A DNA stretch of 54,573 nt, taken from positions 1-54,573 of the forward strand of contig FR895338.1 in the NCBI GenBank assembly GCA_000434995.1. Direction: 5' to 3'. Each line of letters opens with the position of its first letter. Within the stretch, counting starts at the first letter, position 1. The DNA comes from Firmicutes bacterium CAG:341. GTDB taxonomy: Bacteria; Bacillota; Clostridia; Oscillospirales; Acutalibacteraceae. Position numbers and translations under genes: made by a program. The notes beneath the pieces are model-generated. The model did no database searches. It saw nothing but the letters and a program-made list of their open reading frames with translations, and was not told the origin of the DNA. Shown in pieces: positions 1 through 8,524 of the stretch.

Positions 1-38
1 TTGTAAGGCAGATGCTCTCCCAGCTGAGCTATGCTCCC
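1..38 (-). tRNA. tRNA-Val (anticodon TAC), 5' half only
   Basis: On the minus strand the gene starts GGGAGCATAGCTC, followed by a normal D-arm (AGCTCAGCTGGGAGAGCA) and the anticodon stem. The loop reads CTTACAA, so the anticodon is TAC (valine, GTA codons). The window edge cuts the gene at about tRNA position 38, so the T-arm and acceptor 3' strand are missing. A consensus promoter lies just upstream. Confidence 0.9.
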
Positions 39-69
39 ACGCATATCCGTCGCACTTGCGACGAGTTAT

Positions 70-98
70 ATAATACAATAAGTCAATCAAAAAGTCAA
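70..98 (-). promoter_or_regulatory. Promoter of tRNA-Val
   Basis: Minus-strand -35 TTGACT (93-98), 17-bp spacer, -10 TATTAT (70-75). The transcript would begin about 20-25 nt before the mature tRNA. It would first form a GC-rich leader hairpin (CGTCGC/GCGACG, 48-63), a likely 5' processing element. Both motifs are read directly from the sequence. Confidence 0.75.
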
Positions 99-126
99 GG
101 CTTTTTTTCAACTTTTTTCAATTTTT

Positions 127-1008
127 TTATTTGCTTGTTTGCTCAAGCAATTTTCTGATTTCTGACGGTGTAAACTTATAATTTTTATCACAAAAATGAC
201 ATTCAACATTTACATTCTCATTATCCTCTATCATTTGCTCAAGAGATTGCCTACCGGTTGAAATAAGAGCATTTTCAACCTTTGCCTTGGAGCAATTGCA
301 TCTGTATTCACAAGTGCTTTCATCGAGCTTCTCAATTTCTATTCCCTGCATTGCACGCTTAGCAATATCATCAGGTGTCATTCCTTTTGAAAGCATTGTT
401 GTTACAGAATCAATATCCTTTATTGACTGTTCAATTTTAGTAATTATTTCATCAGGGCAACCCGGCAAAAGCTGAATCATAAATCCGCCTGCATTTGCTA
501 CCGATAAATCAGGATTTACCAAAACACCGAGTGCGCATACAGTAGGTGTTTGCTCCGATACAGCAAAGTAATTTGTAATATCTTCAGCTATTTCACCGCT
601 TACAATTTGAGTATTTCCTACATAAGGTTCTTTTAACCCTAAATCTTTCATTACATACAAAAAGCCGTCTGTTCCGACTGCCGAGCGTACATCAAGCTTG
701 CCCTTATCATTAAGCGGAATCTCAACCACAGGATTTTCAACATATCCCCTGGCGTTACCCTGACTGTCGGAAACTGCCAATACAACACCGGCAGGACCGC
801 CGCCGTTAAGCCTTAAAGTAACACTGTCATCTTTACCCTTAAGCATTACACCCATCATAGATGAAGCAGTCATAAGCCTGCCGAGTGCCGCAGTAGTGAC
901 AGCTGAAGTTTTGTGAATATTTTCAGCTTTGCTAACCATATCGGTTGTATCACCTGCAATAACAAACGCACTGCCGTCAGTTGTAATATATCTTACTATT
1001 TTTCCCAT
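127..1008 (-). CDS. hslO: Hsp33 redox-regulated chaperone
   Basis: Cytosolic holdase chaperone that is activated when oxidants release its zinc and form disulfides, protecting unfolding proteins under oxidative stress. The 293 aa length is normal for the family. The four zinc cysteines form the family pattern CxC-X30-CxxC (Cys237, 239, 270, 273). The start ATG has AAGGTG 9 nt upstream. The gene lies 7 bp downstream of the methyltransferase gene and is probably last in a yerC-methyltransferase-hslO unit. No clear hairpin terminator follows; only T-rich sequence separates it from the tRNA-Val promoter. Confidence 0.95.
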   Translation of the reverse strand: MGKIVRYITTDGSAFVIAGDTTDMVSKAENIHKTSAVTTAALGRLMTASSMMGVMLKGKDDSVTLRLNGGGPAGVVLAVSDSQGNARGYVENPVVEIPLNDKGKLDVRSAVGTDGFLYVMKDLGLKEPYVGNTQIVSGEIAEDITNYFAVSEQTPTVCALGVLVNPDLSVANAGGFMIQLLPGCPDEIITKIEQSIKDIDSVTTMLSKGMTPDDIAKRAMQGIEIEKLDESTCEYRCNCSKAKVENALISTGRQSLEQMIEDNENVNVECHFCDKNYKFTPSEIRKLLEQTSK

Positions 1009-1015
1009 TTAATTA

Positions 1016-1741
1016 TCACCTTTTTTTACAAACAAAATAAATTCGTTCACTGTCGCTTTTCGGAGAGTCAAACGTCATTTCATCATAAATTCCGATAATT
1101 TCAAATTTATCAAGAATATTTTTAAGTTCATCAACAGTATAAGCTTTTTCATTAAATTCTTCACTGTATCTGTCATAGCTTGAACCGTTAAACACAAAAA
1201 AATCAAGCAAAATTCTAACAATATTATCGCCTAAATATTCATTATCCCATGATAAAAAGAAATCTTCTTCATCAAATACAAAAGTATTATCTGCAAGAAT
1301 ACATTGATGCTTATAAACCGTGTTGACATCAAAAACAAAAACACCGCCGTTATCAAGCGAATTGTAAACGCAATCAAAGCACTTTCTGACTTCGCCAATA
1401 TCTTTTAAATGATTGATACTGTCAAGCGAACATATGCAACAATCAACCTTTTGCGGCAATGTAAAGCAAGTCATATCTCCTTTAATAAAAACTGCGCGTT
1501 TGATACCCTTTAAACAAGCTTCAGTAAGCATTTCATCAGATAAATCCATACCGATAACTTCCATACCCATATCAGCCAAATACTCGCTTACAGAGCCTGT
1601 GCCGCAGGCAAGGTCTAAAACAGAATTGCAATTTGCACAATTTTCTTTAAAAAAGTCATAAATATACTTACTTCTTTTTTCATACTCAACATTATCGGTT
1701 AATTCATCATAGAATTTTGCGAATGTATTATAGCTCTTCAT
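1016..1741 (-). CDS. Class I SAM-dependent methyltransferase
   Basis: The protein of about 241 aa has a Rossmann methyltransferase fold. Motif I is VLDLACGTGSVSEYL near residue 55, followed by the acidic GMDLSDEML strand and a conserved CSLDSINHL stretch. The start MKSYNTFAKFYDELT is typical of the small-molecule methyltransferase group next to yerC or hslO in Clostridia. I prefer this ATG to one 27 bp upstream, which would add a charged, non-conserved leader. It overlaps the end of yerC by 14 bp, suggesting coupled translation. The substrate cannot be told from sequence. Confidence 0.85.
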   Translation of the reverse strand: MKSYNTFAKFYDELTDNVEYEKRSKYIYDFFKENCANCNSVLDLACGTGSVSEYLADMGMEVIGMDLSDEMLTEACLKGIKRAVFIKGDMTCFTLPQKVDCCICSLDSINHLKDIGEVRKCFDCVYNSLDNGGVFVFDVNTVYKHQCILADNTFVFDEEDFFLSWDNEYLGDNIVRILLDFFVFNGSSYDRYSEEFNEKAYTVDELKNILDKFEIIGIYDEMTFDSPKSDSERIYFVCKKR

Positions 1742-2051
1742 TTTCTTCGTTCTTATTTTCGTTTTCAAGTTTTATTTTTTCAAATATTTTATCATATCCG
1801 TCACATCCGTATTGGAGTGAACGATTTACTCTGCTTATTGTTGCAGTTGAAGCACCCGTTGCGTTTACAATATCTGTATAAACGCACTTTTCAGAAAGCA
1901 TTTTAGCAACAACTATTCTTTGACTGATTGTTTTGAGTTCCTGAACTGTGCACAAATCTTCAAAAAAATCATAGCAATCATCAATAGTTTCAAGTTCAAG
2001 AATAGCCCTGAAAAGAAAATCAATATTATCATCTTTTAATTTACTGCTCAT
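1728..2051 (-). CDS. yerC: YerC/YecD family TrpR-related regulator
   Basis: A 107 aa protein whose middle carries the TrpR-like helix-turn-helix: QELKTISQRIVVAKML, then a DIVNATGASTATISRVNRSL recognition region at about residues 60-80. YerC proteins are small DNA-binding proteins of uncertain ligand, common in Firmicutes. It is the first gene of the unit that continues into the methyltransferase and hslO, with its own promoter upstream. The RBS is GAAAGGG. The C-terminal tail is rich in Glu, Asn and Lys. Confidence 0.88.
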   Translation of the reverse strand: MSSKLKDDNIDFLFRAILELETIDDCYDFFEDLCTVQELKTISQRIVVAKMLSEKCVYTDIVNATGASTATISRVNRSLQYGCDGYDKIFEKIKLENENKNEENEEL

Positions 2052-2095
2052 AATATTTACCCTTTCATGAAATTATCATAATTTAAAGTAATCAT

Positions 2096-2124
2096 ATTGT
2101 AACACACTAAATCGCGAAAGTAAA
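2096..2124 (-). promoter_or_regulatory. Promoter of the yerC unit
   Basis: Minus strand: -35 TTTACT (2119-2124), 17-bp spacer, -10 TACAAT (2096-2101), about 45 bp before the yerC ATG. The -35 lies in the T-tract of the lysA terminator, so the two signals abut. Confidence 0.65.
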
Positions 2125-2127
2125 GAA

Positions 2128-2162
2128 AAAATCTCCGAAAATAATAAATAATCGGAGATTTT
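2128..2162 (-). terminator. Terminator after lysA
   Basis: An 11-bp stem (AAAATCTCCGA / TCGGAGATTTT) with a 13-nt A/T loop, followed in the minus direction by a T-rich run. It sits immediately after the lysA stop and ends the lon-ysxC-lysA transcript. Confidence 0.85.
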
Positions 2163-2168
2163 AATAAT

Positions 2169-3443
2169 TTATTCTTTTATAAGTTCATCATAAAAATCAA
2201 AGCAATCAAATGTTGCAAAATAATCTTTAGGTGTTTCTGCTCTTCTGATAAGTTTAAATGAACCGTCTTCTTTCAAAAGGATTTCTGAACTCTTAAGCTT
2301 ACCGTTGTAATTATATCCCATTGAAAAACCGTGAGCACCGGCATCGTGAATGAAAATATAATCACCCATATCAATTTTTGGGAGCATACGGTCAACAGCA
2401 AATTTATCACAATTTTCGCACAGTGAACCGGTAACATCATATTTATGGTCGTTAGGTTCATTTTCCTTGCCTAATACAGTGATATGATGATAAGCGCCGT
2501 AAATAGCAGGTCTCATAAGGTTAACTGCACAGGCGTCAACACCGATATATTCCTTATGTGTATGCTTTTCGTTAATAGCTTTAGTAACAAGTCCGCCGTA
2601 AGGGCCAAGCATATATCTGCCAAGCTCTGTAAAGATTGATACATCTCCCATATCAGCAGGAATAAGAACTTCTTCATACGCTTTCCTTACGCCCTCACCG
2701 ATAACAAAAATATCATTTGGTTCTTGGTCAGGTTTATAAGGAATTCCGATACCGCCTGAAAGGTTAATAAATGTGATATGAACACCGAGTTTTTCTTTAA
2801 GGTCGGCCGCAAGTTCAAAAAGAAGCTTGGCAAGCATAGGATAATACTCATTGGTTACAGTATTTGAGCAAAGAAATGAATGTATACCGAATTCTTCAAC
2901 GCCCTTTTCTTTAAGAATTTTGAAAGCTTCATAAATCTGCTCAGTAGTCATTCCGTACTTTGCATCGCCGGGATTATCCATAATGTCATTAGAAATTTTA
3001 AAGATACCACCCGGATTATAACGGCAACTCATTTTTTTAGGAAGTTTACCGCAAGCTTTTTCAACTGCCTCAATATGTGTAATATCATCAAGATTTATAA
3101 TACCGCCGAGTTTGTTGCAGTATTTAAACTCATCAATAGGTGTATCATTAGATGAAAACATAATATCATCACCGACTGCACCGATAGTTTTAGCCATCAT
3201 AAGCTCGGTTTTTGACGAGCAGTCACATCCGCAGCCATATTCACGAAGAATGTTAATCAAAAACGGATTCGGTGTAGCCTTAACCGCAAAATATTCTTTA
3301 TATCCCTTGTTCCAAGAAAATGCTTTTTTTAAGTTTTTTACATTTTCTCTTATACCCTTTTCGTCATAAAGATGAAAAGGAGTTGGATACTTTGAAGCAA
3401 TTTCTTCAACTTTTTCTTTTGTTACAAATGGTACCTTTGCCAT
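2169..3443 (-). CDS. lysA: Diaminopimelate decarboxylase (PLP)
   Basis: Last step of lysine biosynthesis: meso-diaminopimelate to lysine plus CO2. The 424 aa protein has the alanine-racemase-like barrel with the PLP lysine in YFAVKATPNP near residue 53. It also has the glycine-rich phosphate-binding GGIGIPY segment, ELGRYMLGPYGG, and the C-terminal CENCDKFAVDR and GAHGFSMGYNYNG active-site motifs. The RBS is AGGAGG. It follows ysxC by 19 bp and ends in a strong terminator. Related PLP decarboxylases (ornithine, carboxynorspermidine) share the fold, but the C-terminal motifs favour LysA. Confidence 0.88.
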   Translation of the reverse strand: MAKVPFVTKEKVEEIASKYPTPFHLYDEKGIRENVKNLKKAFSWNKGYKEYFAVKATPNPFLINILREYGCGCDCSSKTELMMAKTIGAVGDDIMFSSNDTPIDEFKYCNKLGGIINLDDITHIEAVEKACGKLPKKMSCRYNPGGIFKISNDIMDNPGDAKYGMTTEQIYEAFKILKEKGVEEFGIHSFLCSNTVTNEYYPMLAKLLFELAADLKEKLGVHITFINLSGGIGIPYKPDQEPNDIFVIGEGVRKAYEEVLIPADMGDVSIFTELGRYMLGPYGGLVTKAINEKHTHKEYIGVDACAVNLMRPAIYGAYHHITVLGKENEPNDHKYDVTGSLCENCDKFAVDRMLPKIDMGDYIFIHDAGAHGFSMGYNYNGKLKSSEILLKEDGSFKLIRRAETPKDYFATFDCFDFYDELIKE

Positions 3444-3462
3444 TATTTTTTATCCTCCTAAA

Positions 3463-4044
3463 TCACATCACTGATTTTTCTATATAATTTTTAATTCCGT
3501 TAATTCCCTGCCCGGTTACAGATGAAAACGGAACAACAGGCACACCACCCGCAAATGCAAGTTCCTCACCCGATAAATCAAGCCTATCTTTATAAGCTTT
3601 TTTCTTAAGCTTGTCAGCTTTAGTCATCACTATTATAAACGGAATATTCATTTCTTTCAAGAAATAAATCATTCCTTCATCATCCTTAGTTAAAGGATGG
3701 CGCATATCAATAAGAAGAATAACAAGCGAAATATTTCTTCCGCTTTTAAAATATCCCTCCATCAATTCACCAAAGCGTTTAAGTTCTTGCTTGCTGATTT
3801 TGGCGTAGCCGTAACCCGGTAAGTCAACAAATTTAATATTATCCACATCATAAAAATTTATTGTAATTGTTTTGCCGGGAACTGAACTTACCCTTGCTAA
3901 ATTTTTTCTGTTGAAAAGCTTATTTAAAAGCGAACTTTTACCCACATTTGACCTACCGGCAAAAACAACCTCCGGTTCAACACTTTCAGGAAGTTGAGAA
4001 AGGACGCCGTAAGCGTTTTCAAAAAATGCTTTATTGTAATTCAT
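3463..4044 (-). CDS. ysxC: Ribosome biogenesis GTPase YsxC/EngB
   Basis: Essential GTPase of 50S subunit assembly. The 193 aa protein has G1 GRSNVGKSS (about residues 30-38), a conserved switch T, G3 DLPGYGYA, G4 TKAD (about 140) and G5 SSVTGQG. It starts 7 bp after lon, with AGGTGAG as RBS inside the gap. The lon-ysxC pairing is widely conserved in Firmicutes, so the two are almost certainly co-transcribed. Confidence 0.95.
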   Translation of the reverse strand: MNYNKAFFENAYGVLSQLPESVEPEVVFAGRSNVGKSSLLNKLFNRKNLARVSSVPGKTITINFYDVDNIKFVDLPGYGYAKISKQELKRFGELMEGYFKSGRNISLVILLIDMRHPLTKDDEGMIYFLKEMNIPFIIVMTKADKLKKKAYKDRLDLSGEELAFAGGVPVVPFSSVTGQGINGIKNYIEKSVM

Positions 4045-4051
4045 ATCTCAC

Positions 4052-6466
4052 CTACTGTGTAACTACATTTGTTTTAGAAGTTTTATCTGTAACAATTAAG
4101 TTTTCCTTAACTTCTTTTTTCTTAATAGGTCTTGAAACCAGTGCAATCGGCAAGACTTCATCAAAATTTTTGACGCTGATAAAATCGATCACCTGTTTTA
4201 CTTCGTCTGAAATTTCATCTAAATCTTTTTTATTGTCCTGCGGAATAATTACAGTATCGCAGCCAGCCTTATATGCCGCCATAGACTTTTCTTTCAATCC
4301 GCCGATTGCAAGTGCCTTGCCTTTAAGGCTGATTTCGCCTGTCATTGCAACATTTGATTTAATTGCTATTCCTGTTAATTCACTTACTATCGCAGTTGTT
4401 ATTGCCAATCCGGCAGACGGACCGTCTTTTGGAACAGCGGCTTCAGGAGCGTGAATATGTATATCCTTATTTTTATAAAAATCTTCATCTATGCCATATT
4501 CACTTGCTTTTGAACGAATGTATGAAACAGCAGTTTTTGCACTTTCTTTCATAACATCACCCAAATTACCCGTAAGTTCTATTTTACCCGTTCCGTTAAG
4601 AACAGACACTTCAATAGGAAGCATTGTTCCGCCAACGCTTGTCCACGCAAGGCCGTTTACAGTACCGACTTGGTCTTCTTTGCTTACTAAATCATCGCTA
4701 AACTTTTTCTTACCTAAATATTTTTCAATATTTTTGTCTGTTACCTTAAATGATTTCGCACCGCTTTCAAGGCTGACCGTTGCTTTTCTGCAAAGTGTTG
4801 CAATTTGCTTTTCAAGGGTACGCACTCCGGCTTCCCTTGTGTAATTTTCAATCAAAATATTTATTGCATCATCACTTATTTTAAATTCCTTAGAAGTCAA
4901 TGAATGTTTAATCATTTCCTTTTTAACAAGATGCTTTTTAGCTATATAAAACTTTTCAAGCGCAGTATAAGAATTAAGCTCAATTACTTCCATTCTGTCA
5001 TAAAGCGGGCCTGCAATTGCCGAAACATCATTTGCGGTAGTAATAAAGAGTACCCTACTCAAATCTAAAGGAAATTCAATATAATGGTCAGCAAAAGAAT
5101 TATTTTGTTCAGGGTCAAGTGCTTCTAATAATGCAGATGATGGGTCACCCTTAAAATCATTGCCAACTTTATCAATTTCATCAAGCAATATAATTGGGTT
5201 CATTACCCCGCTTTTAATAACGGCTTCAACTATTCTGCCCGGCATTGAACCTATGTATGTTTTTCTATGTCCTCTTATTTCCGCTTCATCGTGAATACCG
5301 CCTAAAGCAATGCGGACATATTTTCTACCCATACTTTTAGCCAAAGATTTAACAATTGAGGTTTTACCTACACCGGGAGGCCCTGCAAGGCAAAGAATTT
5401 GACCGTTAAACTCAGGATTCCTTTTATATACAGCTAATGAATCAACAATTCTTTCCTTAACTTTATCAAGTCCGTAATGCTCTTTATCAAGAATTTTTCT
5501 TGATTTTTCAAGATTTATTGAATCTTTTGTATATTTTCCAAAAGGAATTTCAAGGCATTTATCAAGATAATTGCGTTCAACCGTACCCTCATGAGAACCT
5601 GACGGCATTTTAGCAAGCTTGTCACATTCTTTTAAAAGTTTTTCTTTAATATCATCGCTGCATTTGAGTGCAGAAACTTTGCTTTTGTATTCCTCTGCTT
5701 CTTCCAGCGGATTATCGCTTTCGCCAAGTGCTTCGGAAATAACTTTCATTTCCTCACGAAGATAATATTCCCTTTGGCTCTTATCAATTTCATTTTGAAC
5801 CTTTTCTTGAATTTCACTTTCAATTTCAAGTGCATTGTTTTCTTTCTTAAGATAAACAACAAGCTGGCATATTCTTTCGCTCTGGTCTAATGCCGATAAA
5901 ACATCCTGTTTTTCATAATAATCAAGAAAAGTATTTGAACATACAAAATCTGCAAGTTCACCTGAATCTTTAATTGAAATAACCTTTGCAATAACTTCGT
6001 TGCTGATTTTAGGCATCAATGAAGCGTATCTTTCAAATTCTCTTTTTATAATTCTTTGATAAGCTTTATCTTCATCATCAGAAATTTCAAGATTAGAATT
6101 ATTGTCACCGGCAATTTCAACCAAACCGCCTATATACGGCTTAACCGATGTGAAACTGTAAAGGGTAGCCCTTTCGTCACCTTCTACCACAACTCGCATA
6201 TTTTCGCTGCCCGGAATTCGCATCATCTGCCTAATTGTACATATAACACCAACATCATACATGTCGTCAATATTAGGCTCATCAACCGAAGCGTCCTTTT
6301 GGCAAACAAGAAATACCTTTTGGTCATCGTCCATAGCTTTTTGAAGAGCTTTAATACTCTTTTTTCTGCCTACATCAAAATGAAGAACCATTTTAGGAAA
6401 AACCACAATTCCCCTAAGCGGAATTATAGGTAATTCTAAAAATAAATTTTCGTTACTTTCGTTCAT
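4052..6466 (-). CDS. lon: ATP-dependent protease Lon
   Basis: Cytosolic AAA+ serine protease for misfolded and regulatory proteins. The 804 aa protein shows all domains: an N-terminal substrate domain (LPIIPLRGIVVFPKM), a coiled-coil-rich middle, AAA+ with Walker A GPPGVGKTS (about 362) and Walker B ILLDEIDK, and the C-terminal protease. The catalytic Ser is in PKDGPSAG and the catalytic Lys in the following ISLKGKALAIGGLKEK segment. No truncation is seen. It is first in the lon-ysxC-lysA unit, behind its own promoter. Confidence 0.97.
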   Translation of the reverse strand: MNESNENLFLELPIIPLRGIVVFPKMVLHFDVGRKKSIKALQKAMDDDQKVFLVCQKDASVDEPNIDDMYDVGVICTIRQMMRIPGSENMRVVVEGDERATLYSFTSVKPYIGGLVEIAGDNNSNLEISDDEDKAYQRIIKREFERYASLMPKISNEVIAKVISIKDSGELADFVCSNTFLDYYEKQDVLSALDQSERICQLVVYLKKENNALEIESEIQEKVQNEIDKSQREYYLREEMKVISEALGESDNPLEEAEEYKSKVSALKCSDDIKEKLLKECDKLAKMPSGSHEGTVERNYLDKCLEIPFGKYTKDSINLEKSRKILDKEHYGLDKVKERIVDSLAVYKRNPEFNGQILCLAGPPGVGKTSIVKSLAKSMGRKYVRIALGGIHDEAEIRGHRKTYIGSMPGRIVEAVIKSGVMNPIILLDEIDKVGNDFKGDPSSALLEALDPEQNNSFADHYIEFPLDLSRVLFITTANDVSAIAGPLYDRMEVIELNSYTALEKFYIAKKHLVKKEMIKHSLTSKEFKISDDAINILIENYTREAGVRTLEKQIATLCRKATVSLESGAKSFKVTDKNIEKYLGKKKFSDDLVSKEDQVGTVNGLAWTSVGGTMLPIEVSVLNGTGKIELTGNLGDVMKESAKTAVSYIRSKASEYGIDEDFYKNKDIHIHAPEAAVPKDGPSAGLAITTAIVSELTGIAIKSNVAMTGEISLKGKALAIGGLKEKSMAAYKAGCDTVIIPQDNKKDLDEISDEVKQVIDFISVKNFDEVLPIALVSRPIKKKEVKENLIVTDKTSKTNVVTQ

Positions 6467-6507
6467 ATATAAAAACCTACTTAGTCTATTATAAATAATT
6501 GCATATT

Positions 6508-6536
6508 ATTATATACCAAACGCTAAAAAAAGGCAA
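6508..6536 (-). promoter_or_regulatory. Promoter of lon
   Basis: Minus strand: -35 TTGCCT (6531-6536), 17-bp spacer, -10 TATAAT (6508-6513), about 42 bp before the lon ATG. No CIRCE or CtsR heptad operator is visible between it and lon. Confidence 0.75.
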
Positions 6537-6553
6537 CATCAAAATATAGAAAA

Positions 6554-6579
6554 AGAACTTCCATATATATGGAAGTTCT
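6554..6579 (-). terminator. Terminator after the FnIII protein gene
   Basis: A perfect 13+13 palindrome (AGAACTTCCATAT and its complement) followed in the minus direction by TTTTTC. It lies 8 bp after the upstream gene's stop and just before the lon promoter. Confidence 0.85.
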
Positions 6580-6586
6580 CGTAAAA

Positions 6587-7141
6587 TCAGCCACACACTT
6601 TGCACGCTCTCCTGCCTGACGGAGCTTTTTTGCCGCTTGAAACAGAAGTAGAGCGCTTTAAAGTTCTGCAATTTTTGGAAGTATGATAAACTTTGCTGTC
6701 ATCTACCCAGTAATATTTAGCCGAAGATGATTTTTTCTTCGTAGATTTTTTCTTTGATGTTGCTTTTTCTACACTAATAGGTTCTGAATCACACCACGAT
6801 GAATAAATAATCTTATCACCGTCATATTTATATGTTCTGACTTTTACAAAATAAGTTGTTTTAGCCTTTAAACCTTTAACTGTTTTAGAACCTTTTGAAT
6901 TGTCCTTAACTTTAACCCTTTTATCATTTTCAAAGTCATGTTTGGTGGAATACCTTATCTGGTAGCCATCAACGCTGTCATATGTTTTATATTTAACTTT
7001 AAAACCGCCATCAACTGATGATGTACCGGTAATATATGTTGCTTTTGGTTTATCACCGCCTGCATAAGCAAATGAAAAAGTTGAAAAAGTAAAAGTAACA
7101 GCAGCAATTAAAGATAAAATCACACTGATTATTCTTCTCAT
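6587..7141 (-). CDS. Secreted fibronectin type III protein with Cys-rich C-terminus
   Basis: A 184 aa exported protein of unknown function. Residues 1-27 are a Sec signal peptide (basic MRR, hydrophobic core, AYAG cleavage region). Residues of about 32-130 form one FnIII-like beta-sandwich (YQIRYSTKHDF, then TVKGLKAKTTYFVKVRTY). A Lys/Ser-rich linker leads to a C-terminal module with the pattern YHTSKNCRTL...GRRACKVCG, like short Cys modules at the ends of other Firmicute surface proteins. It is a single-gene unit with its own promoter and terminator. A cell-surface binding role is possible but not shown. Confidence 0.75.
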   Translation of the reverse strand: MRRIISVILSLIAAVTFTFSTFSFAYAGGDKPKATYITGTSSVDGGFKVKYKTYDSVDGYQIRYSTKHDFENDKRVKVKDNSKGSKTVKGLKAKTTYFVKVRTYKYDGDKIIYSSWCDSEPISVEKATSKKKSTKKKSSSAKYYWVDDSKVYHTSKNCRTLKRSTSVSSGKKAPSGRRACKVCG

Positions 7142-7158
7142 AAAATCACCTCAAAGTC

Positions 7159-7187
7159 ATTTTAGCATAAATAAACAGTATTGTAAA
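7159..7187 (-). promoter_or_regulatory. Promoter of the FnIII protein gene
   Basis: Minus strand: -35 TTTACA (7182-7187), 17-bp spacer, -10 TAAAAT (7159-7164). A GAGGTGA ribosome site lies between it and the ATG at 7141. Confidence 0.65.
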
Positions 7188-7190
7188 TAA

Positions 7191-7218
7191 AAAAGAATTC
7201 CTTTGCAGGAATTCTTTT
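7191..7218 (-). terminator. Terminator after clpX
   Basis: A 12-bp stem AAAAGAATTCCT / AGGAATTCTTTT with a 4-nt loop and T-rich sequence in the minus direction, starting 3 bp after the clpX stop. Confidence 0.88.
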
Positions 7219-7221
7219 TAA

Positions 7222-8508
7222 TTATGCATTCTTCAAATTACTTGAAGTAAGACGCTTTGGATTTTTATTAGGATTGCGAAGAATAATAGGTTCGTCACCT
7301 TTTGTGACAGAATCCTCGGTAATTATAACCTTTTCAATTGTATAATCACTCGGAGCTTTAAACATAAGGTCTTTAAGAACCGATTCAAACACACTTCTTA
7401 ATCCTCTTGCACCTGTTTTGCGTTCAAGCGTAATATCGGCAATCGCTTTAAGTGCATCCGGCTTAAATTCAAGTTTAACACCATCGAGTTCAAATAATCT
7501 TTGATATTGTTTAACAATAGCATTTTTAGGCTCAGTCATAATTCTAACAAGTGCCTTTTTATCAAGATTTTCAAGAACGGTAATAACCGGAACACGACCG
7601 ATAAGTTCAGGAATAAGGCCATACTTTACAAGGTCGTGCTGTTCGGCTTTTTTCATAATATCGGCTTGATCAACTTCCTCGCTTTCAATATCAGCACCAA
7701 AGCCGAGTGACTTACCGCCAATTCTTTTTTCGATGATTTTTTCAATTCCATCAAAAGCACCGCCGCAAATAAACAAAATATTAGTTGTATCAATTTGAAT
7801 AAATTCCTGTTGCGGATGCTTTCTTCCGCCTGACGGAGGCACATTGGAAACAGTTCCTTCCAAAATTTTCAAAAGAGCCTGTTGTACACCTTCACCGCTA
7901 ACATCACGAGTTATTGACCTATTTTCACTCTTTCTTGAAATTTTATCAATTTCGTCAACATAAATTATGCCGCGTTCTGCTTTTTCAATATCGAAATCGG
8001 CAGCTTGAATGAGCCTGAGCAAAATATTTTCTACATCTTCGCCAACATATCCGGCTTCCGTCAAAGTAGTGGCATCAGCTATTGCAAATGGAACATCAAG
8101 TATTTTTGCAAGTGTTTGCGCAAGCATAGTTTTGCCGACACCCGTAGGGCCTAAAAGCATAACATTACTCTTCTGCAATTCAACATTGCCGCGAGAATTT
8201 GAATATATTCTTTTATAATGATTATAAACTGCTACCGACAATGCAATTTTAGCATCATCTTGGCCGATAACATATTCATCAAGCTTTGCCTTAATTTCTT
8301 CCGGTTTGGGAAGAAGCTTGCTTTCAGGTTGGCTTGCAGGATTAGGGCTATTTAGTGATGATGTTTGGTCAATCAAATCATAGCAAAGATTGATGCATTC
8401 ATCACAAATAAAAACACCGGGGCCCTCGATAAGCTTATGAACCAATGTTTCCGGCTTGCCGCAAAACGAACATCTTGCAACAGCGTTTTTTGAATCATCA
8501 TGTGCCAT
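7222..8508 (-). CDS. clpX: ClpX, unfoldase ATPase of ClpXP
   Basis: AAA+ unfoldase that feeds substrates into ClpP. The 428 aa protein has the N-terminal C4 zinc-binding domain (Cys13, 16, 35, 38), Walker A GPTGVGKT near residue 120, Walker B IIYVDEIDKI, the RKSENRSITRDVSGEGVQ pore region and the sensor-2 GARGLRS. The ClpP-binding loop tripeptide (IGF type) is not obvious by eye; the equivalent segment reads GKSLGFG. The RBS is GAGGTG. It lies 16 bp downstream of clpP and ends the tig-clpP-clpX cluster. Confidence 0.97.
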   Translation of the reverse strand: MAHDDSKNAVARCSFCGKPETLVHKLIEGPGVFICDECINLCYDLIDQTSSLNSPNPASQPESKLLPKPEEIKAKLDEYVIGQDDAKIALSVAVYNHYKRIYSNSRGNVELQKSNVMLLGPTGVGKTMLAQTLAKILDVPFAIADATTLTEAGYVGEDVENILLRLIQAADFDIEKAERGIIYVDEIDKISRKSENRSITRDVSGEGVQQALLKILEGTVSNVPPSGGRKHPQQEFIQIDTTNILFICGGAFDGIEKIIEKRIGGKSLGFGADIESEEVDQADIMKKAEQHDLVKYGLIPELIGRVPVITVLENLDKKALVRIMTEPKNAIVKQYQRLFELDGVKLEFKPDALKAIADITLERKTGARGLRSVFESVLKDLMFKAPSDYTIEKVIITEDSVTKGDEPIILRNPNKNPKRLTSSNLKNA

Positions 8509-8524
8509 AAAAACACCTCATCAA

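Noticed and set aside
3444..3462. Lysine riboswitch before lysA
   Set aside because: The gap to ysxC is 19 bp, too short for any riboswitch.
3948..4454. 168-codon plus-strand frame opposite ysxC and lon
   Set aside because: Antisense shadow of two certain genes, with no start signals and an atypical composition.
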